A stretch of DNA of 64,000 bases. It comes from Gari tellinella. Its lineage: Eukaryota; Mollusca; Bivalvia; Cardiida; Psammobiidae. Positions 10,130 through 20,904 of the stretch are shown here, piece by piece. The DNA is taken from positions 45,516,400-45,580,399 of the forward strand of contig OV277860.1 of assembly GCA_922989275.2 (NCBI GenBank), given 5' to 3'. The first letter of the stretch is position 1. Each line of letters opens with the position of its first letter. The notes under the pieces were generated by a model. The model made no database searches and was not told where the DNA came from. It was given only the letters and a program-made list of their open reading frames with translations. The position numbers were made by a program, and so were the translations under genes.

Positions 10130-10200
10130 GCCCGGGTACCTCTATATCCGCTTCTCTCTCTCTGTGATGTCCAATTAGCCCAAAGTTAGCAAATTTTGAC
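10130..10200 (+). mobile_element. tail fragment of a SINE
   Basis: The phrase CCGCTTCTCTCTCTCTGTG followed by ATGTCCAATTAGCCCA matches the tail of the fuller tRNA-derived SINE at 45206-45466 (CTTCCCTCTCTCTGG, CGTCCAATTAGCCCA). The tRNA-like head is absent here. Confidence 0.55.
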
Positions 10201-10209
10201 AAAATGAAA

Positions 10210-10960
10210 CCAACCTGATTTTAACTTTGGTTACCATGGCAACAAAAAGTCTGCATGAAATCATTTTTAAAGAGATTGACCCAAAACAAATCATTGTACA
10301 GTTGGTTGTAATCAGCCATGTGGTTTAGGAGAGGAAAATGTATTGAGTATTTGATCCAAGAAAGACTGCATAGAATAACGAAAATTAGCTTTTTGGTGGC
10401 CATTTTGTATTGTTTTTTACCCATGTTTGGCCTTAAACTTCATTGGAGAGTGGGATAGGCAACACACTGAATTCAAATCACTTTAATTATGGTTAAAAGG
10501 GGGTCTGTTGTATATCAATAAAGTATCTAAGCTTTGGGCCATGTGATTTATTTTACAAGAATTTTTTTTTTTAAGATTTCTCTATTTTTTACTTTGGTTG
10601 CCATGGCAACCAGACAGACATATTCATGTTATCAATTTTTTTATGGAGAATCAACCCAAGAACATTCTTGTGAAGATTTGTTGTGATAAACCATATAGAT
10701 TAGGAGAAGCAGATGTATTAGGTATATTTAATCCCAAAAAGATTGGATTTAATAGCGAAAAATAGCGTTTTGGCGGCCATTTTGGTTTTTACCATTTTTG
10801 GGCTTTCAAGGCACCGGAGAGGGTGACAGGCACCCTAAATGGATTCAGCACACTTTAATTATGATAAAAAGGTGGCCTGTCAACTTTTCCCCAAAAATGC
10901 CTCTTACATTTTTTTGGAGCATATTTCTGAGATTTCCGACCAGTCTATAACTTTATATGG
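10210..10960. repeat. two diverged tandem copies, period about 367-372 bp
   Basis: ACTTTGGTTACCATGGCAAC at 10224 recurs as ACTTTGGTTGCCATGGCAAC at 10591. The following text also recurs: GATTGACCCAA versus AATCAACCCAA, GGTGGCCATTTT versus GGCGGCCATTTT, CACTTTAATTATGRTAAAA. No coding potential is conserved between the copies. Confidence 0.75.
10596..10611. promoter_or_regulatory. perfect RFX X-box-like palindrome
   Basis: GGTTGCCATGGCAACC is a 16-bp perfect palindrome matching the X-box consensus of RFX factors. The sister copy at about 10229 has one change (GGTTACCATGGCAAC). It lies in a repeat with no gene nearby, so a regulatory role is only a possibility. Confidence 0.45.
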
Positions 10961-11875
10961 TAAACATATAAGGGTATTCATTTTAATACGCCAACTGTCA
11001 AAATACGTAACAGAAACTTGCGAAATGAAAGCAGACATCGATTCTGCTTAAACGTGCAAAGTGTGCCGCAAAAGTGTGCCGCTAGAGACACGCGACTACT
11101 GTACATAATTGTTTGATTGCATTAAAGGTGTTAATCTTTGCTCTTTGACCTGCTGTTGTGACAGTTTGTTATATTAACACCTCACTGCCTTGCCTCAGGT
11201 ACACTGGGTATTTGCCAACATATTCTCATCAGATCTGTAAAGCAGGTTCTGATCAAGATCGAAAAAAACCTGAATTTAAAACACATAAAAGAAACTAAAG
11301 AAATTGAAGCAGATACTTGTTTAAAGCAGATGACATCGTGGTAGTTAAAGGAGTTAACTTAACATATAGATCTGTTTCCAACCATTATCCAAAGTATTTC
11401 TTTAAATCAACATAAAAAGTATCGTCGCATAGCAGATTTAGTATAAAATAAATCAAACAGAACAGAAAAGATCTGACAATTTTGTGACAATGTTGTATAG
11501 TCATTTTAAACTGAGTGACAACTAGTTTAGATACGTTGGGTTACCCATCCAATGAAAAAACATACTTACTCCATCCAGTTCTTCTAATCTATGTTTAATT
11601 TTTTCAAATTATATGTAAATAATTAAAAAATTATTTTCAATAATCATATAATAATCATAATACAGTATACTGTTGTCTCCTATTCTCGTGGGGCTAAGCC
11701 TTAGAATATATATAAAGCACATACATTGCTTTTAAGAATTCTTCTTTTTGGCTTAAAAACAGTTGAAACTCCGAATAAATTATAACATTCATAAAATAAA
11801 TAATAAAAAAATAATATCTAGGTCATTTCTACGTTTGAATACACCTCCCTGCATGATCTGAATCAGTCAAATGTT
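10961..11875. other. no gene recognised; AT-rich spacer
   Basis: Nothing family-like. A partial copy of the neighbouring MITE terminus (CTCCTATTCTCGTGG) occurs at about 11677. Confidence 0.5.
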
Positions 11876-12257
11876 TCTCGTATTCTCGTGCCTTCTGATT
11901 GGTTGTCAACGTTTGTTGCTATGGAGGGGATTAACTCTTCAGTTCAGAGAAGTGTTTTTAGGGTCACTTTAAATCTATCATATGGACAATTTCTGCGTCT
12001 AAAGCATCAATTTTTGTTTGTTTACTTATTTTTAACTATGCACTAGTATTAAATGAATTACAATATCCAACACGATTTACATGTGAAATTTCGAAAAAAA
12101 AATAATTCAAACCCAATTGATGTTTTATTGGTCCTTACAACATTTTCCAACATAAATTTATCGGAGGAAAATAGTTGATATATTTATGGATGTCAGGAGT
12201 GTCCATTTAATCTGTTTTGTAAGACACGAGATTATGAGAAACCACGAGAATACGAGA
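11876..12257. mobile_element. MITE-like element with 15-bp terminal inverted repeats
   Basis: TCTCGTATTCTCGTG at 11876-11890 and its exact reverse complement at 12243-12257 bound a 382-bp segment without coding capacity. A second partial terminus (CACGAGATTATGAGAA) lies just inside the right end. No clear target duplication was seen. Confidence 0.6.
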
Positions 12258-12288
12258 ATTGACGACATATAATATTACATTCACGAGT

Positions 12289-12367
12289 TGGGCCGTTTTG
12301 ACCTGTGCCGTTTTGACCCGGCCCGTTTTGGATCTGGGCCGTTTTGACCCTGGGCCGTTTTGACCCG
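12289..12367. repeat. CCGTTTTGACCC minisatellite, right copy (inverted partner at 8467)
   Basis: Five tandem phrases of the type GGGCCGTTTTGACCC. Read in reverse complement, it follows the left block almost base for base, including the odd unit CAGATCC-A-AAACGG, so the two blocks share an ancestor. Confidence 0.8.
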
Positions 12368-12518
12368 CATTCGTCACAGAGAGCATATCGATGTGTAGGA
12401 GAGTGTCCCAAACCGTTACGGAAATTGGCGAGCTGTTTCATAACTCCTCCAACCCACATTTTTTTATTTTTAAGATTTTTCCCAATATATGATATATAAT
12501 TATAATGGATATATTTAA

Positions 12519-12600
12519 CCCTTTACTCCATATCCTGTTTCTAGTTTGGATACCTTCTTAATCTAGTTTTGAAGACAGGTGACCATTGAAAAGGATATAG
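12519..12600 (+). mobile_element. 5' end fragment of a TTAA-flanked MITE
   Basis: TTAA at 12515-12518 is followed by CCCTTTACTCCATATCCTG and then GAAGACAGGTGACC, the same opening as the element at 45532. The rest of the element is missing. Confidence 0.6.
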
Positions 12601-13404
12601 CATATACTTTATGGTGTATATTCCTGTTGAAATTGGAACTATTTTCTTCAATTGATGAACATAATTTGGAGGCGAAAAAATGTGTATTTATGGTGGAATG
12701 GGTTAACTTTTCCCTAAATATATTCTGGCTGTATAAATATATTTCTATAAATTTAGTTTTTTTTTCAAGGGATTTTTTCATACGTTCCTGTTTAAGCTGA
12801 CAAATGTTCAGAATATGCAAATTATAATATGACACCGCTCTAACGAGTTTTAACTAGATTTCTTAGTAAAACATTTCACCATTTCTCTAACCTCAATTTG
12901 CATAGATGACTATATATAATATATTGTCAGAGACCATGATAGCTAATATAAATCAGTGGTCTTGTGTTCCACTTTCAATAAACTATTTCAATGATTACTC
13001 CTTTAATTGGGGTTATACATTTTAGTTCACATAGTTCACATAGTTGTCGAGACCAGATGCATCTGGTGTCGATGCATAAGCTATTTCAGCTTCTTAGGTC
13101 CATTTGTATTTGTTTTCTTCTGTTGAATATTTTCTTTTCCATTTTGGTTTCTGTGCCTTTTCACAGAATTTTCCATTGTATTCATTTTCATTAATATTTG
13201 ATATAAAAACATCCGGTTACTTGATATGTTTAAAACTTTTCTTTTCTATATGTACAGCTCATATATTGTTCTTTCAGTCAATATTTATTTACAGGTGATA
13301 AAAACATATATCACTATTATTGTCTTCATTTCCCACCATATGGGTGGTAGCACTTGGCATCAAATTTATTGGGCTATTGTAGAACCCTTGAATAGTATGA
13401 ATAT
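12601..13404. other. no gene recognised; AT-rich spacer
   Basis: Several chance open frames rich in Phe, Ile and Lys occur on both strands, as expected from the composition. None resembles a protein family. Confidence 0.5.
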
Positions 13405-15337
13405 CTAGCCAGTGCCACTGCAGATTATGTTACTGATGATATTAATAGGCACACAAACTTTTTACCTGATGATTATATTGTAGATGCTGAACTTAAGAGA
13501 TATTCACAAGATAAAGGCAGAGTTAATGCAAATGGTCATAACTTTTTACAACTATGTCAACAGTTAGGGCTTAGAATATTTAATGGACGGGCTGGATCGG
13601 ACAAAGGGGTGGGGAAATTTACCTATGTGGGCAGTCAAGGTAGTTCCGTTGTTGATTATGTTGTAGGTAGTGTGAATATTATGCAACAAGTTAAGTCTTT
13701 CGATGTTTCAGACCCAAATATCATGTCTGATCACTGTTTAATTTCATGTGTTTTTGAATTTGAAAAGGATTTGCTTATTAGTGATTATGTTGAAAATACT
13801 GAATGTGAGCGGGTTAAACACAAGTATACATGGAAACCAGAGTTAAACGATCAGTTTATTGGAAGGTTATCTGACCCAGACATTGAACAAAAATTGAAAA
13901 CATTACAGGAATCCATATGTAAAGCTAAGGATAAACATGATATTGACCGTTGTATTGATACGCTTGTAAATGTCATAGATGAAGTAGCTTCTCCTTTGTT
14001 TAAACATAATTTAAAGTATGGGGATTGCTCAAAAGGTAATACGTATGACTCGGATGAAGAAAAATCAAACAGTAAATGGTACGATGAACGTTGCATAGAT
14101 AAAAGAAGCATTTTCTCAAGGGCCTTGAATAAATACCGGTTAAACAAGAGTGATGAAAACAGAAAAGCATTAGTCAGTGCTAGGTCAGATTATAAAACAC
14201 AAATTAGAAAATGCAAATATGAATATGACAAAACACAAACTGACAAACTTTTGTCGGCAAGGAGTAAAAATGCAAAACTTTATTGGAAAAGGCTAAAACA
14301 GTGTTCAGGTATTCGAGACTCTGATGTTCAACTTAATACTTTTGAACAGTATTTTAAAGCAGTCAACAACCCGGAGAACCCGCTTTTTACGCCAGATGAG
14401 GATGTTGTCCATTTTATCGAAACATTTGAAAGGGGGGAATTTGAAATTTTGTTTGATGATTTAAATGTTTACATTTCAAAAGAGGAACTCATTAAGGCTA
14501 TACATCAGCTAAAGTCAGACCGATCCGGTGGTCCAGACATGTACATTAATGAGTTTTTCAAAGCTGGCAAAGATTTGCTATCATCTGTGTTATTAGAGTT
14601 GTTCAATAAAGCTTTTAACGATGGTTATTTCCCAGAAGAGTGGTCTGAGGGTTATGTTATACCTCTGCACAAAAAAGGTCCTTTAAATGATGCTGGAAAC
14701 TATCGCGGGAGTCTTCTTTCGTATTTATTTACACTTTTAAGTTCTCTTGGAAAATTATTTACTAGGGATTTGAACAACAGATTAACTAGCTGGGCAGAAA
14801 GCTGTGGTGTATACATTGAAGCCCAAGGAGGGTTTAGAGCAAACATGGGAACTGTTGACAATATCTTTGTAGTACATGGGTTAATTACACACTTTATCAA
14901 TCGTAACGAAAAGCTATTTTGTGCATTTGTCGACTTTACAAAAGCTCTCGACTATTTGGTTCGTGAAAATCTCTGAAAGTTTAAAGTCAAGAGTTAAGTG
15001 TCGTAATATGCTAAGTGATGAATATCAATGTACTCTTGGTGTAAGACAGGGTGAATGTCTTTCTCCTTTTTTATTTGCTATGTATTTGAATGATATTGAA
15101 GATACATTTACGAGAAATGGAATTGAAGGTCTAGATGTAGACATGTTCAAATTATTCCTTATTCTATATGCTGATGACATAGTCATATTTGCTAAGTCTA
15201 GTGATGAGTTACAGAAAAGTCATAGAATTTTGTTAGATGTTTTACATGTATTTACTTACTGTGCTGGCGGTCTTTTTGATTGTAAGGTTGTGGAACATGG
15301 TTTATATTTTATGTACACTGTTCGTCTTTATAGGTGA
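13405..15337 (+). pseudogene. decayed LINE: endonuclease end plus reverse transcriptase
   Basis: The frame is open from about 13405, before the first ATG at 13609. It carries the end of an AP-type endonuclease (NGRAGSDKGVGKFTYVGSQG, SDHCLISCVFEF), a Lys-rich linker and reverse transcriptase blocks (LIKAIHQLKSDRSGGPD, FPEEWSEGYVIPLHKKG, IEAQGGFRANMGTVDNIF, FCAFVDFTKALD). A stop at 14974-14976 follows VRENL. The next part resumes in another frame from about 14977 with TLGVRQGECLSPFLFAMYLND and the catalytic YADDIVIF, and is then lost near 15250. Roughly 20 residues normally found between the two parts are missing, so an internal deletion caused the frameshift. The 5' half is absent. Such enzymes integrate by target-primed reverse transcription; this copy cannot. 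Confidence 0.85.
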
Positions 15338-15500
15338 ATATAGGAGATAAGTGTGAGGTTGGGCGCCCCTAAACCCAGGTTTAACCCCCAGTGGTTGTTA
15401 ATGGTTAATTTATAATTAATTATTGATTGCTGCTGACCGTACCAAGGCGGACTCCTATGTTCACTTTGCTTTATGTTTGTCTTGCGTATTGTTTTCTGTT
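15338..15500 (+). mobile_element. 3' untranslated part of the preceding LINE
   Basis: GCGCCCCTAAACCCAGGTTT and the CCGTACCAAGGCGGACTCC segment directly follow the reverse transcriptase relic. I recognise them as the style of 3' region common in this LINE type in molluscs, which is a weak recollection. Confidence 0.4.
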
Positions 15501-15511
15501 TGGTGTGTGGG

Positions 15512-15531
15512 ATTGCGTGTGTGTGTGTTTG

Positions 15532-15576
<45 letters not shown>

Positions 15577-15655
15577 TGCGTGCGTGTGTGCGTGCGTGTG
15601 TGTGTGTGTTATGGTATGACTGTGTGTGTGTTATGGTATGACTGTGTGTGTGTTC
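15512..15655. repeat. GT microsatellite with TGCG variants
   Basis: About 45 GT dinucleotides, interrupted by TACGTGCGTGCG and by a TTATGGTATGACTGTGTG duplication. Cys/Val-rich open frames across it are artefacts of the repeat. Confidence 0.95.
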
Positions 15656-15720
15656 TGCTTGAGAGGTGGGTGTATTGTTTGTGTTGCGTTTCCTGTTTGA
15701 GTATTTCGTATTTATTTATT

Positions 15721-16050
15721 CTGGCTAGCCCATATGGGCTTACAATAAGGGCCATATAGGACTAACATACCAAGCAAACATAGATAAATGGGCCCAATGT
15801 GGGCTATATTCTGGCTAGCCCATATGGGCTTACAATGTTGGGCCCATATTGGCCCAATATACCAAGCAAACATGGCTAAATGGGCCCAATGTGGACTATA
15901 TTCGAGCTATCCCATATTGGCTAATATGTGGGGGCCATATAGGCCCAATACAATATATCCAGCAAACATGGCTAAATGGGCCAAATGTGGGCGATTTCCT
16001 GGCCAGCCCATATGGGCTTACAATGTGGGGCCCATATAGGCCCAATATAT
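15721..16050. repeat. minisatellite, 90-96-bp units, about 3.6 copies
   Basis: Units begin at 15721, 15811, 15903 and 15999 with CTGGCTAGCCCATATGGGCT or a variant. Each contains palindromic words (CCCATATGGG, GGGCCCATAT, TTGGCCCAATAT) and the phrase AGCAAACATGGCTAAATGGG. Open frames across it are repeat artefacts. Confidence 0.9.
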
Positions 16051-16184
16051 AAGTGTGAATGTCTTTAGGTAGCCAAAATGCCGTGTTATCTAATTAGTGA
16101 TAATCTTAAATGGATTAACGAGGTTCCCACTGTCTCTATCTACAGTCGAACCTGCCTTAGTGCATTTGACTCTGTTTACTGATA

Positions 16185-17300
16185 TTTGTATGCTTTTGCA
16201 TCTATTATTGAAAAACTTTCTTCAACAGTTCAGTTATTTCTATATTTTCTCTACTATTTTTAATGTGCTCATTAATATTCATGAATATGCAAATCAGTTA
16301 ATTTCAAAGTAGAAGGTAGAAATAAAACCACAATTTGTATTATCTTCAAGTTGACACAAGATTTATATGTTTAGGACAAAAACTGACTGTGATATGGGCA
16401 ATTTTCGCAGGCATGGCATGGATCATAATGACTCAGTTTTGGGCCTTCCCAAGAAAAGAAAAAAATACTATTAATATGTTACTGAAAGGTTAATTTTGTC
16501 CTCAAATTAAATACTTTATTTTCTGAGGACTCTGTCATCATTTTAAAATGCATTTGCAGTTTTTTTCTGATATTTGAATGCTAAAAAGTGAAAATTTTAA
16601 GTTATTTATATATTGTTGTACTACTTTTAATGTGCTCATTAATATTCATGAGTATGCAAATTAGGTAATTTCAATGTATAAGCAAACCATAATACCACTA
16701 TTTGTAATTTCTTCAATTTGGTACAATATTTATATGTTTAGGATCAAAACTTACTGTGATACGGACGTTTTGTAGGTGTTGCCCATTATAACGCAAAGTT
16801 GGGGGTTTGCCATGGAAACATTTAAAATAAATTACTTAAAGCTAATTTGTTGGTCCTTAAGTTGAATATTTTGTCTTCGTATCTGTCAAATTTTTCATTA
16901 CATCCTTTTAAACTACATTCGAAGTTGTTTTCTGATACTTGTAGGATAAAAAGTTAAAAGTTTATGTTGTTTCTTCATTTTTTTCCACTTGTTTAATGTT
17001 AACATTAATATTTATGAATATGCTAATGAGATATTTAAAAGAAAATAATAAGACATAAAGCCAAATGTCTTATCTTCAATTTGGTACCAGTTTTTTTATG
17101 TTTAGGACTAAAACTGACTGTGATATGAATGATTTTCAGGTATTGGTCATCATAACAAAAAATGAGGGGTTTTAGTTTAAACATATTTTATTTCCAAAAT
17201 TTCAACATGGAAATGGGGTTGGGCCACAAGTTCTAAAAACATTAGTTACGGCCCTTCCGATTGAGGGGTTGCCATAGAAACGGTTAAAATACACATAGCC
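16185..17300. repeat. tandem array, 367-bp period, three diverged copies
   Basis: TAATGTGCTCATTAATATTC at 16261 recurs at 16628 and, diverged, at 16994, giving spacings of 367 and 366. Also repeated are TCTTCAATTTGGTAC, TATATGTTTAGGA and AAACTGACTGTGATATG. Each unit contains a palindrome (ATTCATGAAT) directly joined to an ATGCAAAT octamer or close variant. No coding potential. Confidence 0.9.
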
Positions 17301-17993
17301 TTAAATAGTTTATTTTTTAGTACATTCGCGATTCTTATACAGTAGACCCTACTGAACATTTTGGTACCCATGAAAAAAGTCTAGGGGGTGCACGGTAGAC
17401 CCCATTGACCCCCAGAGTATATATTTGAGAACTAATTGATCATTTTAGGTACCAAAACTTGCGTAATTACATAATTCGTTCAAAGCTTATAACAAACTAA
17501 CGAACTAAATTTCAACGAAGTCACATTGACTCTATAGGAAACGAATCGAATTAGCATGTTGCGTGTAGTGGGTTCAATCAAGATAGGGTGAAATCCTCTT
17601 TTTAAACGACTTTTTGTTTTTTTAAAAACAATCAACATTATTTTCAAAGATTCATTTTTTTTTAATACAAGTAACTGCTTGAAAGCAATCTGAAAGTAAA
17701 GTAACAATATCCAATGGGAAAATGTCCTTCTTACTGTCAGCTTGCTTTAAGACTTACCATGCTGAGCACGACTTGTGTAATATATGCGAACATTTCGCAG
17801 ACAGTTTGGATCCAGATCGGACAACGCACTACGTTGCTACTCATATTTAACTTTTTCTTAAGTTTTGAAAGCATAAAATTGATAATGTGCTTTTCCAAAG
17901 ATGATGTATCTGAAGCAGACGACAATTAGGCTTGATAAGAGTTAAACAGCAATCTGCAGAAGATAAGTTCTTGAACTATCAAGAAAGAGTATA
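17301..17993. other. no gene recognised; one half-palindrome
   Basis: AT-rich spacer. At 17800-17823, CAGACAGTTTGGATCCAGATCGGAC is one decayed arm of the 65-bp palindrome family (shown here as the shortest recognisable piece, CAGTTTGGATCCAGATC). Confidence 0.5.
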
Positions 17994-18239
17994 CAGTGGA
18001 GAATCTGTTATTCTTTCCCGTTTAAACGCAAACGTACGCAAACGCAAAACACTAAAACGTAGAAAAGTACAACTTTTTGACAATTCTGATAATTCATGTT
18101 TATCTTGGTGGCAAACAGTTTGGAGCCTGATCAGACGCCGGGTTACCCGGCGTCTGATCTGGCTCCAAACTGTTTGCACTGCAAATAATAATTTTAGCGT
18201 AAACGCGTTTATTGGGAAAGAATAACATTTTCTCCACTG
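17994..18239. mobile_element. 246-bp TA-flanked MITE (family A) with palindromic core
   Basis: TA on both sides. Terminal inverted repeats of about 37 bp begin CAGTGGAGAATCTGTTATTC and end TAACATTTTCTCCACTG. Inside lies the 67-bp palindrome at 18111-18177. TA duplication plus a CAGTG start fits a Tc1/mariner or pogo-type non-autonomous element. The copy at 20659-20904 has the same length. Confidence 0.85.
18111..18177. repeat. palindrome P1 (67 bp), loop of 3 nt
   Basis: Begins GCAAACAGTTTGGAGCC and ends GGCTCCAAACTGTTTGC. The centre is GCCGGG-TTA-CCCGGC. Nearly every arm position pairs. It lies in family A MITE 17994-18239. Confidence 0.95.
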
Positions 18240-18362
18240 TAAGCATGAATGTCATTTCTAGAACTACCAAAGCTTAGAAATACATTTGATAAATAAGAAA
18301 ACGAAGACACACCCGCAAACTACACCGCAAATGACCAGTTATTTCTACAAAAGATAACTAGT

Positions 18363-18571
18363 GGCGGTTATTTGGGTCCCAGATATGGCAAAAACTTGTT
18401 TTATGTCTCATGCATAATAATTTTGATATTTTTACATTTGCTTCCGTTGAGACTTAAAATAAATTTGCCCTGTTTCCGTCAATTTGGTATTTGTTATTTC
18501 TGTTTTCACCATACATAGTGCCATATGGCCTGGTTTGTTCGATCCAGAGAGGGAGAAAAAACATAAATATA
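18363..18571 (+). repeat. 209-bp direct repeat, first copy
   Basis: From GGCGGTTATTTGGGTCCCAG to ACATAAATATA, apparently identical to 19087-19295 (offset 724). The 515 bp between the copies is unrelated. See the second copy. Confidence 0.9.
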
Positions 18572-19086
18572 TTTTATACTAGTATAAAATCTTTTATGGT
18601 TTTCGAACGAATTATGTTTTCTAATGCTATGTTATAAATAGTTTGTTTAATCACGTTAGGTTGTTGATAATAGAGGTAGGGGTTTTATTCCACAGCTTCG
18701 TATTAAGGAGCCCGGTCCCTATTGGCTACCGGGGGTCACGTGACCTACTTAGGGGGCCAATCGGGGCCTGCATCCTTCTCAGTCAGCCATTATTTCATAA
18801 GATACATCACGTTTACATGTTGCCAACAATTTCGGATACCACCTCCTCCCATCCTCCTCCTCTATCATCATCATACCAGTTCATTATCTGTATTCATATC
18901 GGCATCCTGGGTAGCATCGACAAGAAGTGGTAACTCTTCCTTAATAGAACACAACCGTTTAAAAATAAATAAATAAATTCGGCAGCTACTTTGAATAAGA
19001 TATTACAGTCGTATCCATCACTATTTCACACTCATTTTGTCGTTGCTGCTTAGGTTTCCATTTCTATTTTCTTTCAATATTAACTG
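18572..19086. other. spacer between the 209-bp repeats; no gene
   Basis: Contains a GGTCACGTGACC palindrome (about 18733-18744), which includes an E-box, and TATACTAGTATA near the left end. A 96-codon open frame shows no family resemblance. Confidence 0.5.
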
Positions 19087-19295
19087 GGCGGTTATTTGGG
19101 TCCCAGATATGGCAAAAACTTGTTTTATGTCTCATGCATAATAATTTTGATATTTTTACATTTGCTTCCGTTGAGACTTAAAATAAATTTGCCCTGTTTC
19201 CGTCAATTTGGTATTTGTTATTTCTGTTTTCACCATACATAGTGCCATATGGCCTGGTTTGTTCGATCCAGAGAGGGAGAAAAAACATAAATATA
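19087..19295 (+). repeat. 209-bp direct repeat, second copy
   Basis: I found no difference from 18363-18571 on reading, so the duplication is recent, or an assembly artefact. The ends are not TG…CA and there is no purine tract in front of the second copy, which argues against a miniature LTR element. Confidence 0.9.
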
Positions 19296-19704
19296 GTGTT
19301 AGTGTGCGTTTTACTCGAAATGGCTCTTGACAACGGTGGTATTTTACTTTAAGAATTATTTTCTCCACGAAAATACTATATTTTCTTAGAAAAAAAGTTA
19401 GAATATAATTTTTCTCAGCGAAATCTTTTAGAGTTTCTATACCCAAATTCTGAGAATATTTTAGAGTACTGGTCCAGATCATATCGCCAAAACGCCACCG
19501 GGTGCATACTTGTTTATTGAACGCAGTATTCCCGCTTATAAGTGTTTACCTAGACAATAACACAATTTATAGGAAGGACATATGCGAGCCTACTTGGTGA
19601 TCCGTGCCCTTATGAATGATGCATAACCGTACCTTTTTACCTTGTCCATGCTAAACACAAATAGTGTCACGATAGCTTTTAAGTAATAGATACACGACGG
19701 GTTT

Positions 19705-19849
19705 CGCCTTAAAAGTGTACGGTATCGAATCGTAATCAGACTGTTTGCGAGGACAACAACAAATTGTCCGAGGCGAAGCCGAGGACATATTTGTTGTTCG
19801 TCCGAGCGAAACAGTCTTATTACGATTCATACCGTACACTTTTAAGGCG
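19705..19849. repeat. 145-bp fold-back (long inverted repeat)
   Basis: CGCCTTAAAAGTGTACGGTA at the left pairs with TACCGTACACTTTTAAGGCG at the right, followed inward by ATTCGTAAT-type and GACTGTTT-type pairs. The centre carries a further inverted pair (GACAACAACAAATTGTCC versus GGACATATTTGTTGTTCGTC) around CGAGGCGAAGCCGAG. The arms extend about 65 bp with few mismatches. It is unrelated in sequence to palindromes P1 and P2. Confidence 0.85.
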
Positions 19850-20380
19850 AACGAGTCGCTGTATCTGACTTATACGTAGATTTTAATAAATACCTTACAC
19901 CGAGTCAATAATGATTGTGGTCAATGTAATATAGCAAATTAATATATCCATTTCTAAAATATTGAAATTAACGTAAACCAACTAACTATTATTTTCATTG
20001 GTCCTTTTTATAACTTGCACGAGCATACCGTGCAGCCTGTGGGCTGGGTCATGCCGTAAAATAACTACGCATTGGTTTGTCTGCGCTCAGAATAAGTATT
20101 CAGCTAGTAAGGTAAGAGCTGTATTTATCAATTTAGGTGACATCTTATTTTAGGCATTTAGCTTTAAGGTCAATAAATTTTATCATTTTAGCCCGATATA
20201 ATTCCTTTTCCGTTCCTTCATAATCAAAACAAGGACCAGATATTTTTCTCCTGAACAGGCACAATATTAAATAGCATTGTTTTACTCTTGCACTGCCACA
20301 TTGTCGTCTGCTTTGAAATTGCTGTCTGCACTTATTTTTCAACGAAAAGTTTCGAGATTTGATTGCACGTATCAAGTGTC

Positions 20381-20444
20381 TATCAGTTTGGATCCTGTTC
20401 AAACGCTGAGTTACTGTGTGTTTGATATTGATCCAAACTATTTG
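20381..20444. repeat. palindrome P1, decayed copy
   Basis: CAGTTTGGATCCTGTTC…TGATCCAAACTATTTG: the same plan with many unpaired bases in the centre. Confidence 0.65.
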
Positions 20445-20569
20445 CAAAAGTTCGTTATCCCTTATCGTGCTGAATTGCCCTCTGCTTCAAACTTAAAAGT
20501 ATCGTCTGCGGAGAATCTCAAAATCTTTATTATGCTTTTCAAATTGAATTTAAAAATGAAAATCAGTGC

Positions 20570-20634
20570 CAAACAATTTGGATCCAGATCCCATGCCGCG
20601 TTACAAGGCGTCTTCTATGGATCTAAACTGTTTG
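20570..20634. repeat. palindrome P1, decayed copy
   Basis: CAAACAATTTGGATCCAGAT at the left and GGATCTAAACTGTTTG at the right, with centre GCCGCG-TTA-CAAGGC. 65 bp; the host element is unclear. Confidence 0.75.
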
Positions 20635-20658
20635 CAAATGTTAGCCAAGCGGTACTCA

Positions 20659-20904
20659 CAGTGGAAAAAACGTTATTCTTTCCCAATAAACGCGTTGACT
20701 CTTAAACTTTATTTTCCATTGCAAACATTTTGGAGCCAGATCAGACGCCGGGTAACCCGGCGTCTGATCAGGATCCAAACGTTTTGCCACTCAGATGAAA
20801 AAAGATGATAAAAAATGTAAAACAGTTATTATTTTCTACATTTTGTGTTTTGCGTTTGCGTTTTGTTTGCGTTTAAACGGGAAAGAATTACGTTTTCTCC
20901 ACTG
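20659..20904. mobile_element. 246-bp MITE, family A, second copy
   Basis: Starts CAGTGGAAAAAACGTTATTC and ends AATTACGTTTTCTCCACTG; TA follows on the right, while the left flank is CA. Same length and core placement as 17994-18239. Inside are CTTTCCCAATAAACGCG and CGTTTAAACGGGAAAG, which swap sides relative to the first copy, so the two copies lie in opposite orientations. Confidence 0.85.
20721..20787. repeat. palindrome P1 (67 bp)
   Basis: GCAAACATTTTGGAGCC…GGATCCAAACGTTTTGC with centre GCCGGG-TAA-CCCGGC. It is the core of family A MITE 20659-20904. Confidence 0.9.

Noticed and set aside
15423..15759. Cys/Val-rich proteins over the GT microsatellite
   Set aside because: Direct translation of GTGTGT; not a gene.
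15788..16052. Small proteins rich in GPI/ANMA motifs
   Set aside because: They fall entirely inside the 90-96-bp minisatellite.
18363..19295. Miniature LTR element (TRIM)
   Set aside because: The direct repeats lack TG…CA ends, primer site and purine tract.
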